Source: Geodermatophilus bullaregiensis
GTDB lineage: Bacteria > Actinomycetota > Actinomycetes > Mycobacteriales > Geodermatophilaceae
Direction: 5' to 3'
NCBI RefSeq assembly: GCF_016907675.1
Contig: NZ_JAFBCJ010000001.1
Location: 5,022,001-5,086,000, forward strand
DNA length: 64,000 nucleotides
The position numbers and the translations under genes are program-made. The notes under the pieces are model-generated. The model saw only the letters and a list, made by a program, of their open reading frames with translations. It searched no databases and was not told the DNA's origin. Positions 49,340 to 59,031 of this stretch are shown here, piece by piece. How positions within the stretch are numbered: position 1 is the stretch's first letter; the number at the start of each line of letters is the position of its first letter.

Positions 49340-51682
49340 GTGGCACCGGACCGGACGTCCTTCGTCCTCCCCGGGCTCACCGCCCCGGCCGAGGTCGTCG
49401 TCGACCGGTGGGGGGTGCCCCACGTGTACGCGGCGACCAGCGACGACGCCTTCCGGGTGCAGGGCTTCACCGCCGCCCGCGACCGGCTCTGGCAGATCGA
49501 CCTCTGGCGGCGACGGGGACTGGGACAGCTGGCGGAGGTCCTCGGGCCCGAACACGTCGACCGCGACCGGGCCGCCCGGTTGTTCCTGTTCCGCGGGGAC
49601 GCGCAGCGCGACTGGGCGGCCTACGGACCGGACACCGAAGGGGCGGCGACGGCCTTCGTCGCGGGCGTCAACGCCTTCGTGCAGCTGACCCGGGAGGACC
49701 CGGCGCTCCTGCCGGCCGAGTTCCGTCAGCTCGGCTACCGGCCCGCCCTCTGGGACCCCTCCGACGTGACCCGCATCCGCAGCCACGGGCTGTTCGCCAA
49801 CCTCCGCGAGGAGGTCGCGCGGGCCCTGACGCTCCGGGACCACCCGGCCGCGGTGGAGGACCTCCGCCGGAAGCGGGAGCCCCCGCGGCCCCTCGCGGTG
49901 CCCGAGGGGCTGGACCTGGGCCTGATCCCGGACGACGTGCTGGCCGTGTACGACCTGGCCACCCTCCCACCCGTGTTCGGCGCGCCGTCCCCGGACGCCG
50001 CGCGCGGCAGCGTGCTCCCCGAGGGCAGCAACAACTGGGTGCTCTCCGGTGCGCGCACGGCGACCGGCCGTCCCCTGCTGGCCAACGACCCGCACCGGGC
50101 CGCCGCCGCGCTCCCCGGGCTCCGCTACCTCGTGCACCTCAGCGCGCCCGGCCTCGACGTGATCGGCGCCGGCGAGCCGGCGCTGCCGGGGATCTCCATC
50201 GGCCACAACGGCCGCGTCGCCTTCGGGCTCACGATCTTCCCCGTCGACCAGGAGGACCTCTACGTCTACGCGACCGACCCGGAGGACCCGCTGCGGTACC
50301 GCTACGGGGACGGCTGGGAGGCGATGCGGGTCGAGCGCGAGACGATCGCCGTCCGGGACGGGGAGCCGGTCGAGGTGGAGCTGCTGTTCACCCGGCACGG
50401 GCCGGTGATCCGCACCGACCCGGCCACCGGCACCGCGTTCGCCGTCCGGGCGGCGTGGCTCGGACCGGGGATGGCCCCCTACCTCGGGAGCATCGAGTAC
50501 CTGCGCGCCCGGGACGGGAACGCGTTCCGGGCCGCGATGGGCCGCTGGGGCGCGCCCCCGGAGAACCAGGTGTACGCCGACACCGGCGGGACCATCGGCT
50601 GGACGGCCGGCGGGCGCACCCCACGGCGGCCGAACTGGGACGGCACGCTGCCGGTGCCCGGCGACGGCCGGTACGAGTGGGCCGGCTTCCTCGACGCCGA
50701 CGAGCTCCCGGCGTCGGTCGACCCGCCCTCGGGGTCCATCGCCACGGCCAACGAGATGAACCTGCCCGCGGACTTCCCCGCGGAGCGGCACGTCTCCTAC
50801 GACTGGTCGGCGCCGTACCGGCGGCAGCGCATCGACGAGGTGCTGGCCGCCACGCCGGCGGCGACGCCGCAGGACGCGGTGGCGCTGCAGGTCGACGTGC
50901 TGAGCGTCCCCGCCCGCCGGATCCTGACCCGGGTCCGCGCCCTCCCGCTGCCGGACGACGTCGACGGGCTCGACCTCCTGCTCGGCTGGGACGTGCAGCT
51001 CCGGGCCGACTCGGCGGCCGCCGCCCTGTTCGAGGTCTGGTACCGGCGGCACCTGCGGCCCGCCCTGCTCCGGCGGGCCCTGGCGCAGCTCGTCGCCCCG
51101 GCCGCGGTGCCGGACGCCGCCGCGCGGATCGCGGGGCAGGAGGACGCCCTCGCCGACGCGCGGGTCGACGTCGAGCTGGTCGAGGAGCCCGGCGACCGGC
51201 TCGGCCCGGATCCCGAGCAGGTCCTCGCCGGGGTCGTCGCGGAGACGGTGCCGGCGGCCGTCGCCGAGGTGGAACGGCTGCTGGGGCCCGACCGGGAGCG
51301 GTGGGCCTGGGGACGGCTGCACGTCGCGCGGATGACCCACCCGTTCGCGGCCCTGCTCAGCGGGCTGCCGGAGGACCAGCTGGCCGTCGGCCCGCTGCCC
51401 CGCGGTGGCAGCGGGGACACGGTGGGCAACACCGCGTACGGACCGGACTTCGTGCAGACCTCCGGCGCGACCTTCCGCATCGCCGTCGACGTCGGCGCCT
51501 GGGACGAGTCCCTGGCGATGAACGCCCCCGGCCAGTCCGGCCGCCTCGGGACCCCCCACGCGACCGACCTCTTCGGCCCCTGGGCCCGCGGGGAGGCCTT
51601 CCCCCTCCGCTACAGCCGCGAGCAGGTGGACGCGGCCGCCGAGCTGCGGATCACCCTGCACCCCTCGCCCCCCACCGCCTGA
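49340..51682 (+). CDS. Penicillin-acylase family N-terminal nucleophile hydrolase
   Basis: A 780-residue Ntn hydrolase precursor. After the N-terminal alpha part (VVVDRWGVPHVYAATSDDAF, GFTAARDRLWQIDLWRRRG) comes the cleavage site with Ser230 in PEGSNNWVLSG, which would become the N-terminal nucleophile of the beta chain after self-cleavage. LLANDPHRA and ISIGHNGRVAFGLT follow as expected. No signal peptide precedes the alpha chain, so the enzyme seems cytoplasmic, unlike classical penicillin acylases. Substrates of such homologues include acyl-homoserine lactones and amides. It is followed after 6 bp by an alpha/beta hydrolase gene. Confidence 0.88.
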   Translation: MAPDRTSFVLPGLTAPAEVVVDRWGVPHVYAATSDDAFRVQGFTAARDRLWQIDLWRRRGLGQLAEVLGPEHVDRDRAARLFLFRGDAQRDWAAYGPDTEGAATAFVAGVNAFVQLTREDPALLPAEFRQLGYRPALWDPSDVTRIRSHGLFANLREEVARALTLRDHPAAVEDLRRKREPPRPLAVPEGLDLGLIPDDVLAVYDLATLPPVFGAPSPDAARGSVLPEGSNNWVLSGARTATGRPLLANDPHRAAAALPGLRYLVHLSAPGLDVIGAGEPALPGISIGHNGRVAFGLTIFPVDQEDLYVYATDPEDPLRYRYGDGWEAMRVERETIAVRDGEPVEVELLFTRHGPVIRTDPATGTAFAVRAAWLGPGMAPYLGSIEYLRARDGNAFRAAMGRWGAPPENQVYADTGGTIGWTAGGRTPRRPNWDGTLPVPGDGRYEWAGFLDADELPASVDPPSGSIATANEMNLPADFPAERHVSYDWSAPYRRQRIDEVLAATPAATPQDAVALQVDVLSVPARRILTRVRALPLPDDVDGLDLLLGWDVQLRADSAAAALFEVWYRRHLRPALLRRALAQLVAPAAVPDAAARIAGQEDALADARVDVELVEEPGDRLGPDPEQVLAGVVAETVPAAVAEVERLLGPDRERWAWGRLHVARMTHPFAALLSGLPEDQLAVGPLPRGGSGDTVGNTAYGPDFVQTSGATFRIAVDVGAWDESLAMNAPGQSGRLGTPHATDLFGPWARGEAFPLRYSREQVDAAAELRITLHPSPPTA

Positions 51683-51688
51683 ACGCGG

Positions 51689-52552
51689 ATGGCCGGCACC
51701 GGCGCTCCCCGTCCGCGACGGCGGGCCCTGCGCTCGGTGCTCCGCGCGGCGCTGGTCGTCGCGGTCGTGTTCGCTGTCCTGGTGGGTCTGCTGTGGAGCG
51801 TGCAGCGGCGCCTGGTCTACCTCCCGGGCGGCGGTCCCCTGCCCGCGGCTGCCGACGCCGTCCCCGGCGGCCGGGACGTCCGGCTGGCCACCGCCGACGG
51901 CCTCACGCTGGGCGCCTGGTTCGTCCCCGGCCCGGCCGCCGACGCGCCCGCCGTCCTCGTGGCGAACGGCAACGGCGGGCACCGGGGCCTGCGCGCGCCG
52001 CTGGCGCGGGCGCTGTCGTCGGCCGGGCTGGCGGTGCTGCTGTTCGACTACCGCGGCTACGGGGGCAACCCCGGCAGCCCCAGCGAGGCGGGGCTCGCCC
52101 TCGACGTCCGGGCCGCGCGCAGCTGGCTGCTGGAGGAGGCCGCCGTCCCCGAGGAGCGGCTCCTGTACCTCGGGGAGAGCCTGGGCTGCGCCGTCGTCAC
52201 CGAGCTGGCCGTCGAGCACCCGCCGGCCGGGCTGCTGCTGCGGTCCCCCTTCGTCGACCTGGCCGCCGTCGGCCGCGAGCACTACCCGTTCCTGCCGGTC
52301 CGGGCGCTGCTGCGCGACCGCTACCCGGTCGCCGAGCAGGTCGCCCGGGTGCGGGCGCCCACGACGGTCGTGTACGGCGGCGCGGACACGATCGTCCCGC
52401 CGGCGCAGAGCCGGCGGGTGGCCGACGCCGCCGCGCAGCTGCACCGCCGGGTCGAGGTGCCCGGCGCCGACCACAACGACGCCGTCCTGCTCGACGGCGA
52501 GGCCCTGGTGGACGCCGTCGTCGAGCTCGCCGCGCTGGCCGGCGGTCGGTGA
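51689..52552 (+). CDS. Membrane-anchored alpha/beta hydrolase (BEM46-like)
   Basis: A 287-residue protein with one N-terminal membrane helix (LVVAVVFAVLVGLLWSV, residues 23-39) and an alpha/beta hydrolase domain: nucleophile elbow YLGESLGCAVVTE, Asp in YGGADTIVPP and His in GADHNDAVL. The block LFDYRGYGGNPGSPSEAG is typical of the BEM46/FrsA-like group. The ATG lies 6 bp after the penicillin acylase stop, so the two are co-transcribed. A joint role in amide or ester breakdown is a guess. Confidence 0.83.
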   Translation: MAGTGAPRPRRRALRSVLRAALVVAVVFAVLVGLLWSVQRRLVYLPGGGPLPAAADAVPGGRDVRLATADGLTLGAWFVPGPAADAPAVLVANGNGGHRGLRAPLARALSSAGLAVLLFDYRGYGGNPGSPSEAGLALDVRAARSWLLEEAAVPEERLLYLGESLGCAVVTELAVEHPPAGLLLRSPFVDLAAVGREHYPFLPVRALLRDRYPVAEQVARVRAPTTVVYGGADTIVPPAQSRRVADAAAQLHRRVEVPGADHNDAVLLDGEALVDAVVELAALAGGR

Positions 52553-52570
52553 CCCGGTGCGCCGCCCGGC

Positions 52571-52957
52571 TCAGCTCACCGCAGACCCGTGCGGGTCGCC
52601 GTCCTGGGCGGGTGCGGCCGCCTCCGCGAACTCCCGGTAGGCGGCGAAGGCGCGCGGACCGTAGACCGTGCCCGGTCCGCCGGTCATGGCGATGGTGACG
52701 CCGAGCGCCTCGGCGACCTCCTCCGGTGTCGCGCCGGTGCGGGCGGCGCCGCGGGCGTGCGACGCGATGCAGCCGTCGCACTCCTTGCTGACCGCGATCG
52801 CCAGGGCGATCAGCTCCTTGGTCTTCTCGTCCAGCGCACCGGGCGCGTACGCGGCGGCGTGCATCCTGCGGTAGCCGTCGTAGACCTCCGGGATGGCCCG
52901 GCGTAGCGCGCGGGACGGCTCGCGCAGCTCCTCCTGTACCGCGTGGCCGTAGCTCAT
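52571..52957 (-). CDS. AhpD/carboxymuconolactone-decarboxylase-like protein
   Basis: A 128-residue protein of the AhpD-like fold. The redox motif KECDGCIASHARGAARTGAT holds the CxxC and the conserved His; GALDEKTKELIALAIAVS is the preceding family block. Members act as alkylhydroperoxidase partners or small disulfide reductases. The ATG at 52957 starts at MSYGHAVQEELREP, canonical for the group; upstream sequence is Arg-rich noise. It is convergent with the hydrolase pair. Confidence 0.87.
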   Translation of the reverse strand: MSYGHAVQEELREPSRALRRAIPEVYDGYRRMHAAAYAPGALDEKTKELIALAIAVSKECDGCIASHARGAARTGATPEEVAEALGVTIAMTGGPGTVYGPRAFAAYREFAEAAAPAQDGDPHGSAVS

Positions 52958-53130
52958 CCACCGATGCTGGCACCGCGCCGCCGCTCCGGCGCGGCGACGA
53001 CGGCGACGTCCACCACGGCGACGGACACGGCGACGGACACGCCGTGCCGGCACCGTGCCGGTGGACGTGCCCGGCCGGGCGACCCACCATGGGGAGGACG
53101 GCACGGCGGGTGCTGTCCCCGGGAGGACGC

Positions 53131-53469
53131 GTGACCGACCTCGAGCCTGTCGAACCCGACGCCGTCCTGCCCCGGGCGGCGCGCCCCGTCGTGCACCCGG
53201 CGGCGGGGTCGTCGGGGAGCCGCGCGGTCGTCGCCGCGGGGATCCGCGCCCTCGCCGGCGGGCCGCTCCTCCCGGTGGCGGCGCTCGCCGTCACGGCGGT
53301 CACGGCGGCCCGGGTGGCGGCGGCGATCGCCCGCCTGGCCCGGGGCCACGCGACGCCGGCCGGGCCCGCGGTCGTCGGCCGCGTCCCGGGAGCGCCGGCG
53401 CCGGGCGCGACCCAGGTCTCCACGCTCCAGGTCTCGTGGACCCAGGTCGAGGTCCGGTGGCGCTGGTGA
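53131..53469 (+). CDS. Hypothetical protein with one hydrophobic segment, 112 aa
   Basis: A 112-residue ORF with a good GGGAGGA site 5 nt before a GTG start. The middle (LAGGPLLPVAALAVTAVTAA) is hydrophobic and Ala-rich, and the C-terminal end (TQVSTLQVSWTQVEVRWRW) is unusual, with alternating Thr/Val/Trp that looks like a beta strand. No family recognised. The open frame could arise from base composition, but the ribosome site argues for a gene. Confidence 0.5.
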   Translation: MTDLEPVEPDAVLPRAARPVVHPAAGSSGSRAVVAAGIRALAGGPLLPVAALAVTAVTAARVAAAIARLARGHATPAGPAVVGRVPGAPAPGATQVSTLQVSWTQVEVRWRW

Positions 53470-53614
53470 CCGGTCGCCTCGTCGGCTGACCCGTCGCCTC
53501 GTCGACGACGAGAGGCCCGGCCGCACGACTCCCGCGACGGATCGGCGAGGAGCCCGCGGAGATCGCGCGACCGGACCGCGCAGCAGGGCCCGGGGACCTG
53601 CTGGGGCGTGCCGG

Positions 53615-54235
53615 TCAGACGGTCTCGGGTACCCGCAGGTGGGCCAGGGCGAGATCGAACTCGGCGACCTCGAGGACCTCCACCCCCATCCGGCTCGCGA
53701 ACTCCTCGCGCAGCGTCGTGAACTGGTCGCGGGTGCCCGCCATCGCCTCGCGGTCCTCGAAGACGACCGCGGAGGCGCACCGGCCGTCCCGGCGGTCGAC
53801 CATGAGGCTGTTGCTGCAGAACCCGGGTGTCTGCTCCCACCAGGGCATCAGGCTCTCCCGGTAGGCGTCGGTCACCCGGTCCAGGTGCGCGGGGTCGGTC
53901 CGGGCCCAGGTCACCCGCGCGCAGGCGCCGTCCCCGGCCCGGTGCGCCCGGTGCAGGACGGCGATCTCCCACTCCTGGACCTCGGGCGTGGCACCGAACC
54001 TCTCGGCCGCGCGTTCCCGGGACGCGCGGACCCGGTCGGCGCCCGCCTGCATCGCGTCCGCGGTCTCCCACGCGCTGGTGACGATGCACCGACCGGTGTC
54101 CGGGTCGCTCAGGACCGAGAGACCGGTGCAGCCGTCGAGCTGGGTGACCATCGGCATGACGTCGTCGCGGACGAAGGCGACGACGTCGTCGACGGCCTCC
54201 GGCCGGACTCGCACGGTGGTGGATCGGGCGTACAT
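53615..54235 (-). CDS. Antibiotic-biosynthesis-monooxygenase-like protein, two domains
   Basis: A 206-residue protein with two tandem ferredoxin-like (ABM) domains: the first begins YARSTTVRVRPEAVDDVVAF and contains GCTGLSVLSDPDTGRCIVTS; the second contains WWEQTPGFCSNSLMVDRRDG. Small proteins of this fold bind haem or oxidise aromatic compounds without cofactor; here the active residues cannot be told. The ATG is preceded by GGGAGGAG. It stands 134 bp downstream of rpiB in the same direction. Confidence 0.75.
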   Translation of the reverse strand: MYARSTTVRVRPEAVDDVVAFVRDDVMPMVTQLDGCTGLSVLSDPDTGRCIVTSAWETADAMQAGADRVRASRERAAERFGATPEVQEWEIAVLHRAHRAGDGACARVTWARTDPAHLDRVTDAYRESLMPWWEQTPGFCSNSLMVDRRDGRCASAVVFEDREAMAGTRDQFTTLREEFASRMGVEVLEVAEFDLALAHLRVPETV

Positions 54236-54369
54236 GCCACCACTCCTCCCTGGGAACGGCGACGCCCCTGCGGCACCGCCGCGCGGCCCACTGTGCTCTC
54301 CTCCCCGGCCCCGGACAACGGCCGAGGCCGCCCCGTGTCGGGACACCCGGCGCCCGCCGGGACGTCCCG

Positions 54370-54828
54370 TCACGGGTCTCGCCGGACGTGCCTCTCGGCG
54401 ATCTCCCGCACCTTGTCCACGCGCACGGCGTACCGCGGGACGTCGGCGAGGAAGTCGGTCGTCAGCCAGGCCCGCACCGTCTCGAGAGCGAGACCCGATC
54501 CGATGACCTTCGCGCCCAGGCACAGGACGTTCGTGTCGGAGTGCGAGCGGGCGAGTGTGGCGCAGAACGGGTCCTGGCACACCGCCGCGTACACGCCGGG
54601 GACCTTGTTCGCGATCAGCGCGCTGCCGTAGCCGACCCCGTCGACGAAGACGCCCCGGTCGAACCGGGCGTCACCGACGGCCAGCGCCGCGGGGTAGACG
54701 AAGTCCGACAGATCGCACGCCGTGCTGTCCCCGGTGCCGAAGTCGGTGACGTCGTGCCCGGCGAGGAGCTCCTTGACCTCCTCCTTCAGCGACCAGCCCG
54801 CGTGGTCACCCGCCACCGCGATCCGCAT
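54370..54828 (-). CDS. rpiB: Ribose-5-phosphate isomerase B
   Basis: A 152-residue RpiB/LacAB-family isomerase that interconverts ribose-5-phosphate and ribulose-5-phosphate. The start MRIAVAGDHAGWSLKEEV with His9, the block VDGVGYGSALIANKVPGVYA and SHSDTNVLCLGAKVIG are characteristic. The catalytic Cys of the E. coli-type CGTGIG is replaced (DGVGYG), as in the mycobacterial type, which uses another base. It may act on ribose-5-phosphate or a related sugar phosphate. It sits near DUF2252, glgC and glucokinase genes. Confidence 0.85.
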   Translation of the reverse strand: MRIAVAGDHAGWSLKEEVKELLAGHDVTDFGTGDSTACDLSDFVYPAALAVGDARFDRGVFVDGVGYGSALIANKVPGVYAAVCQDPFCATLARSHSDTNVLCLGAKVIGSGLALETVRAWLTTDFLADVPRYAVRVDKVREIAERHVRRDP

Positions 54829-54860
54829 GCCAGCTCCTCTCCCGTGTGACGACGGTCCCC

Positions 54861-56288
54861 TCAGATGCCGGTCTCGGCCGGCAGGACGCCCCGCTGGACG
54901 GCCCGCACCAGGTCGGCGTGGTCGCGCTCGGTCTGGTCGGCGTACGCGCGGGCGAACCGGGACAGGGCCCGGCGCACCTTCGTGCCGCCTCCCAGGTAGC
55001 CCGCGATCATCGACGCCCCGCTGGTCCGGGCGTGCCCCTTGGCCAGCAGGTACCCGCAGATGCCCGCGTAGGAGACCAGCGCGCCGGCGTCGATGCCGGC
55101 CACGGTGATCGCGCCCTTCATGTCCCGGAACTGGCGGACGTAGTACTGGACGTCACCGACGCTCGTCCAGCCGAGGAGCGGGTCGCTCACCGTCTGCACC
55201 GCCTGCTGGTACTCCACGACGCGCTGGCCCTGGTGGGCGTGCCACGCCGACTCGCCGTGCACGAACGGCGCGACCACCGAGCGCCGGGCCTGCTTGAGCT
55301 GGAGGAAGAGCACGTCGTCGGTGCTGCTGCCCTCGCAGAGCGCCACCCACGCGCGGAGCCCCACGGAGCCGACGCCGACCACCTTGTGGGCGATGTCGAC
55401 CAGGCGGTAGCCCCCCACCACCCGGGCCCAGTGCGGGGGCAGCGTGGTCAGGTAGGCGTCCAGCGCCTCGGCCAGCTGCTCCGCCTCGGCCGGCTGCGGT
55501 CGGGTGAGCAGCGGTGGTTCGGTGACGATCCGGCGGGCACCCTCGCGCTCCTCGGTGATCCGGGGCAGCGCCCGGTCACCCGTGCGCCGGCGGGCCCGCC
55601 GGGCCGACGTCTCGATCTCGGCCCGCAGACCCGTTCCGGGCGCCGTCCGCAGCAACCGGGCCACGTCCAGGTGCTCGTACGAGCGGGCGAGCAGCGGCTG
55701 CTCGGCCAGTGCGGCGACCTGCAGGCGGTACTCCTCGACGCACCGCTCCACCGCCTCACCGCACGCGGTCTCCGCCGCCCCGTTCTCCCGGCCCGCCACC
55801 CAGACGCTCGTGGTGAGCCGGCGCAGGTCCCACTCCCACGCCCCCGGGTGCGCCTCGTCGAAGTCGTTGAGGTCGAACACGAGGTCGCGCTCGGGGGAGG
55901 CGTAGAACCCGAAGTTGCCGAGGTGCGCGTCGCCGCACACGACCGGCGTGATCCCGGTGGCCGGCAACGCGGCGAAGTCCACGGCGTGCACGGTGGCCGC
56001 TCCCCGCAGGAAGGCGTAGGGGGAGGCGATCATCCGCCCGACGCGCACGGGGACCAGCCGGTCCAGCCGCCCCTCGTGGGAGCGGGCGACCTGGTCGACG
56101 ACGTCCGGACGGTCGGGTGCGGGAGCCCAGTCCCCGAGTGCGGAGCGTGGTGCGCTGCGGCGCAGCTGACGGCCGAGCGCGTAGCGCGCCGCGCGCGGCG
56201 GGGCGCTGTGCCGCAACGAGGAGAAGCCGCGGTCGTCGGCCGACGCGAGGACGGTGTGCGTCCGCCGCCCCGCCCGGATCCCGGTCAC
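54861..56288 (-). CDS. DUF2252 family protein (kinase-like fold)
   Basis: A 475-residue DUF2252 protein. The blocks MIASPYAFLRGAATVHAVDF, VVCGDAHLGNFGFYASPERD and VFDLNDFDEAHPGAWEWDL are typical; GDxHxxN and DFD resemble the catalytic and metal loops of aminoglycoside-phosphotransferase kinases. GSVGLRAWVALCEGSSTDDV and the C-terminal YAGICGYLLAKGHARTSGAS complete the family. No substrate is known. The GTG at 56288 has GAGG upstream. CCAGGGA direct repeats stand just upstream of it. Confidence 0.85.
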   Translation of the reverse strand: MTGIRAGRRTHTVLASADDRGFSSLRHSAPPRAARYALGRQLRRSAPRSALGDWAPAPDRPDVVDQVARSHEGRLDRLVPVRVGRMIASPYAFLRGAATVHAVDFAALPATGITPVVCGDAHLGNFGFYASPERDLVFDLNDFDEAHPGAWEWDLRRLTTSVWVAGRENGAAETACGEAVERCVEEYRLQVAALAEQPLLARSYEHLDVARLLRTAPGTGLRAEIETSARRARRRTGDRALPRITEEREGARRIVTEPPLLTRPQPAEAEQLAEALDAYLTTLPPHWARVVGGYRLVDIAHKVVGVGSVGLRAWVALCEGSSTDDVLFLQLKQARRSVVAPFVHGESAWHAHQGQRVVEYQQAVQTVSDPLLGWTSVGDVQYYVRQFRDMKGAITVAGIDAGALVSYAGICGYLLAKGHARTSGASMIAGYLGGGTKVRRALSRFARAYADQTERDHADLVRAVQRGVLPAETGI

Positions 56289-56310
56289 GCGAGGAGCCTC
56301 GCAGGGGGAC

Positions 56311-56329
56311 GGACCAGGGACCAGGGACC
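56311..56329. repeat. Short direct repeats of CCAGGGA upstream of DUF2252
   Basis: GGACCAGGGACCAGGGACC holds CCAGGGA twice in tandem, 23 bp upstream of the GTG at 56288. The same heptamer occurs in the shared blocks near 17980 and 25810. Confidence 0.4.
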
Positions 56330-56419
56330 GGCCGATGCCCGCTGCCACCCGGGCCGGAGGTCCCGCTCCCGGGGGCCGACCCGGCCGCACCTGGTCCGGA
56401 CCTGCTGCCGTGTCGGCGG

Positions 56420-57658
56420 CTACTCCAGGATCTCCCGTCCCTTGCCGACGACGGTGATGCCGGCCTCCGAGACGACGAGGCCGCGGGCGCGGTCGTCCTC
56501 CTGGTCGACGCCGATCTCGACGCCCTCGCCGATGCGGACGTTCTTGTCGACGATCGCGTCGCGGACCACGGCCCGGCGGCCGACGTGCGTGCCGTCCAGG
56601 ACCACCGACCGCTCGACGGACGCCCAGCTGTGCACGACGACACCGGGGGAGAGCACCGACCCGCGCACACAGCCGCCGGAGACGATGACGCCGTTGGACA
56701 CGATGCTGTTGATCGCCCGGCCGACCCGGTCGCCGTCGTCGTGCACGAACTTCGCCGGTGGCCGGGACGGGATGTGGGTGAGGATCGGCCAGCGCTCGTT
56801 GTAGAGGTCGAACGCCGGGGTCTCCGCGCACAGGTCCATGTGTGCGTCGAAGTAGGAGTCCAGCGTGCCGACGTCACGCCAGTAGCGCTCGGTGCCGGGC
56901 TCCTCCCCGGGGATCTGGTTGGTCGTGAAGTCGTGGACCTGCGCCGCGCCCTGTCCCACGAGCATCGGGACGATGTCGCCGCCCATGTCGTGCTTGCTGT
57001 CCTCGTCGGCGGCGTCGGTGCGCAGCGCGTCGAGCAGCGCCTCGGTGCTGAAGACGTAGTTGCCCATGGACGCGAAGGTCTCGTCGGGGCGGCCGGGCAG
57101 CGCGGGCGGGTCGGCGGGCTTCTCCAGGAACGCCTCGATCCGCCGTCCGTCGTCCGCGGTCTGGATGACGCCGAAGGCGGTGGCCTCGCGGCGGGGGACC
57201 GGGATGCCCGCGACCGTCACCCCGGCGCCCCCGTCGAGGTGCTGGCGCCACATCTGGCCCGGGTCCATGCGGTAGACGTGGTCGGCGCCGAAGACGACGA
57301 CGAGGTCGGGGCGCTCGTCGTTGATCAGGTTCAGCGACTGGAAGATCGCGTCGGCCGAACCGGTGTACCAGCGCGGGCCGAGGCGCTGCTGGGCCGGCAC
57401 CGTGGTGACGTAGTTGCCGAGCAGGTTCGACAGTCGCCACGTCGTGGTGATGTGCCGGTCGAGGCTGTGGCTCTTGTACTGCGTGAGCACGGCGATCTTG
57501 AGGATGCCGGCGTTGACGAGGTTGGACAGCGCGAAGTCGATCAGCCGGTACAGGCCGCCGAAGGGCACGGCGGGCTTGGCCCGGTCCTCGGTCAGCGGCG
57601 CGAGCCGTTTCCCCGCACCGCCGGCCAGCACGATGCCCAGGATCCTCGTGGCCGCCAT
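56420..57658 (-). CDS. glgC: Glucose-1-phosphate adenylyltransferase
   Basis: A 412-residue ADP-glucose pyrophosphorylase, normal length. The N-terminal nucleotide signature [20 protein letters not shown], the catalytic block [11 protein letters not shown] and [24 protein letters not shown] near the glucose-phosphate site, and a C-terminal left-handed beta-helix ([20 protein letters not shown]) are all visible. It makes ADP-glucose for glycogen or trehalose. The ATG has AGGAGG upstream. It is divergent from the glucokinase gene. Confidence 0.92.
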   Translation of the reverse strand: MAATRILGIVLAGGAGKRLAPLTEDRAKPAVPFGGLYRLIDFALSNLVNAGILKIAVLTQYKSHSLDRHITTTWRLSNLLGNYVTTVPAQQRLGPRWYTGSADAIFQSLNLINDERPDLVVVFGADHVYRMDPGQMWRQHLDGGAGVTVAGIPVPRREATAFGVIQTADDGRRIEAFLEKPADPPALPGRPDETFASMGNYVFSTEALLDALRTDAADEDSKHDMGGDIVPMLVGQGAAQVHDFTTNQIPGEEPGTERYWRDVGTLDSYFDAHMDLCAETPAFDLYNERWPILTHIPSRPPAKFVHDDGDRVGRAINSIVSNGVIVSGGCVRGSVLSPGVVVHSWASVERSVVLDGTHVGRRAVVRDAIVDKNVRIGEGVEIGVDQEDDRARGLVVSEAGITVVGKGREILE

Positions 57659-58001
57659 CCCACACCTCCTGATCCGCCCCTCGGGGGGCGTCGGTGACCG
57701 GTCGTCCCCGTGGCGGACGGACGCCTGCGGTCCCGGCTGCGGACGGGCGAGCGCCGTGAGCTGGGGCACATCATGCTCGTGCGGGGACCGGCACCGGAAC
57801 CGGGGCGCGGTCGTCCGTGGGGAGCCGCCGCAGCCGGTCGTGCCGGGGCGCCCGGTCCGACCACCACGGAGACGGAGCAGTGGCCCGGCGGCGCGACCCG
57901 GCCGCGGATCGGGAGCACCCGCTCCGGTGGCGTCGGGCACGACCAGGGAGCAGAGTCGTCCGTGATCTGGCTCACCCCGCACCCGGACCAGAGGGGCGAC
58001 C
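57659..58001. other. Divergent intergenic region glgC/glucokinase
   Basis: The 343 bp between the two start codons hold no convincing gene. They should contain both promoters. I saw no clear palindrome or -10 hexamer, but the region carries one CCAGGGA (57940-57946). Confidence 0.4.
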
Positions 58002-58946
58002 GTGGCACTCGCGATCGGCGTCGACATCGGGGGAACCAAGGTCGCGGCCGGGGTGGTGGACGAGCGGGGTGTCATCGTCGCCACCTCCCGACGTGACACG
58101 CCGTCCCAGGACCCGGCGAAGATCGAGGAGATCATCGGGGACGTCGTGCGGGAGCTGCAGGCCGCGCACGAGGTCGAGGCGGTGGGTGTCGGAGCGGCCG
58201 GCTTCGTCGATGCGGCCCGCTCCACCGTGGTCTTCGCCCCCAACCTGGCCTGGCGGGACGAGCCGCTGCGGACCGCCGTCGAGGCGCGGTGCGGCTTGCC
58301 CGTCGTCGTGGAGAACGACGCCAACGCGGCAGCCTGGGCGGAGGCCCGGTTCGGTGCCGGGCGGGGTGAGGGCTACCTCGTCATCCTGACCCTCGGCACC
58401 GGGTTGGGGGGTGGCCTGGTGGTCGACGGCCAGCTCTACCGGGGACGGCTCGGCATCGCGGGGGAGTTCGGCCACCTCACCGTGGAGCCCGGGGGCCGGC
58501 GCTGCGGCTGTGGCGGCCGGGGCTGCTGGGAGCGCTACGCGAGTGGCCGGGCGCTGGTCCGTGAGGCGCAGGAGCTGGCCTCGATCTCACCCGCCATCGC
58601 CGGCCGGCTGCTGGAGCTGGCCGGCGGGCGGCCGGAGGCGATCACCGGGCTCGCGGTCACCCAGGCGGCACAGGACGGCGACGAGGCGGCCCTCGAGGCG
58701 TTCCGGGTGGTCGGCACCTGGCTCGGACACGGCATGGCCAGCCTCGCCGCCGTCCTCGACCCGGGCGTGTTCGTCCTCGGCGGTGGGGTGTCGGCCGCGG
58801 GGGAGCTGGTGCGCGAGCCGGCCGCGCGCACGCTGCACGAGCGGATCACCGCCCGGGCGTACCGGGAGGTGCCGGGCGTCCGGCTCGCCGAGCTCGGTCC
58901 GGAGGCGGGCATCGTCGGCGCCGCGGACCTCGCGCGGCGCCGGTGA
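58002..58946 (+). CDS. glk: ROK family glucokinase
   Basis: A 314-residue ROK-family sugar kinase. The phosphate loop [20 protein letters not shown], the sugar-binding block [36 protein letters not shown] and the zinc motif [15 protein letters not shown] are complete, which fits glucokinase better than a repressor (no helix-turn-helix). The GTG start is chosen because sequence conservation begins there. It is followed after 85 bp by a sugar porter and diverges from glgC, consistent with glucose uptake and phosphorylation. Exact sugar not proven. Confidence 0.88.
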   Translation: MALAIGVDIGGTKVAAGVVDERGVIVATSRRDTPSQDPAKIEEIIGDVVRELQAAHEVEAVGVGAAGFVDAARSTVVFAPNLAWRDEPLRTAVEARCGLPVVVENDANAAAWAEARFGAGRGEGYLVILTLGTGLGGGLVVDGQLYRGRLGIAGEFGHLTVEPGGRRCGCGGRGCWERYASGRALVREAQELASISPAIAGRLLELAGGRPEAITGLAVTQAAQDGDEAALEAFRVVGTWLGHGMASLAAVLDPGVFVLGGGVSAAGELVREPAARTLHERITARAYREVPGVRLAELGPEAGIVGAADLARRR

Positions 58947-59031
58947 GACAGCGCGGGGGAACGGCACGCGGGGGACGGCAGGGCCAGGCGGCACAGGGTG
59001 TGGCGCGCGGGGGACGGCGGAGGGGGATCCG

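Noticed and set aside
48518..52474. 1318-aa minus-strand open frame opposite the penicillin acylase gene
   Set aside because: Shadow of the acylase and hydrolase genes, whose active-site motifs are intact on the plus strand.
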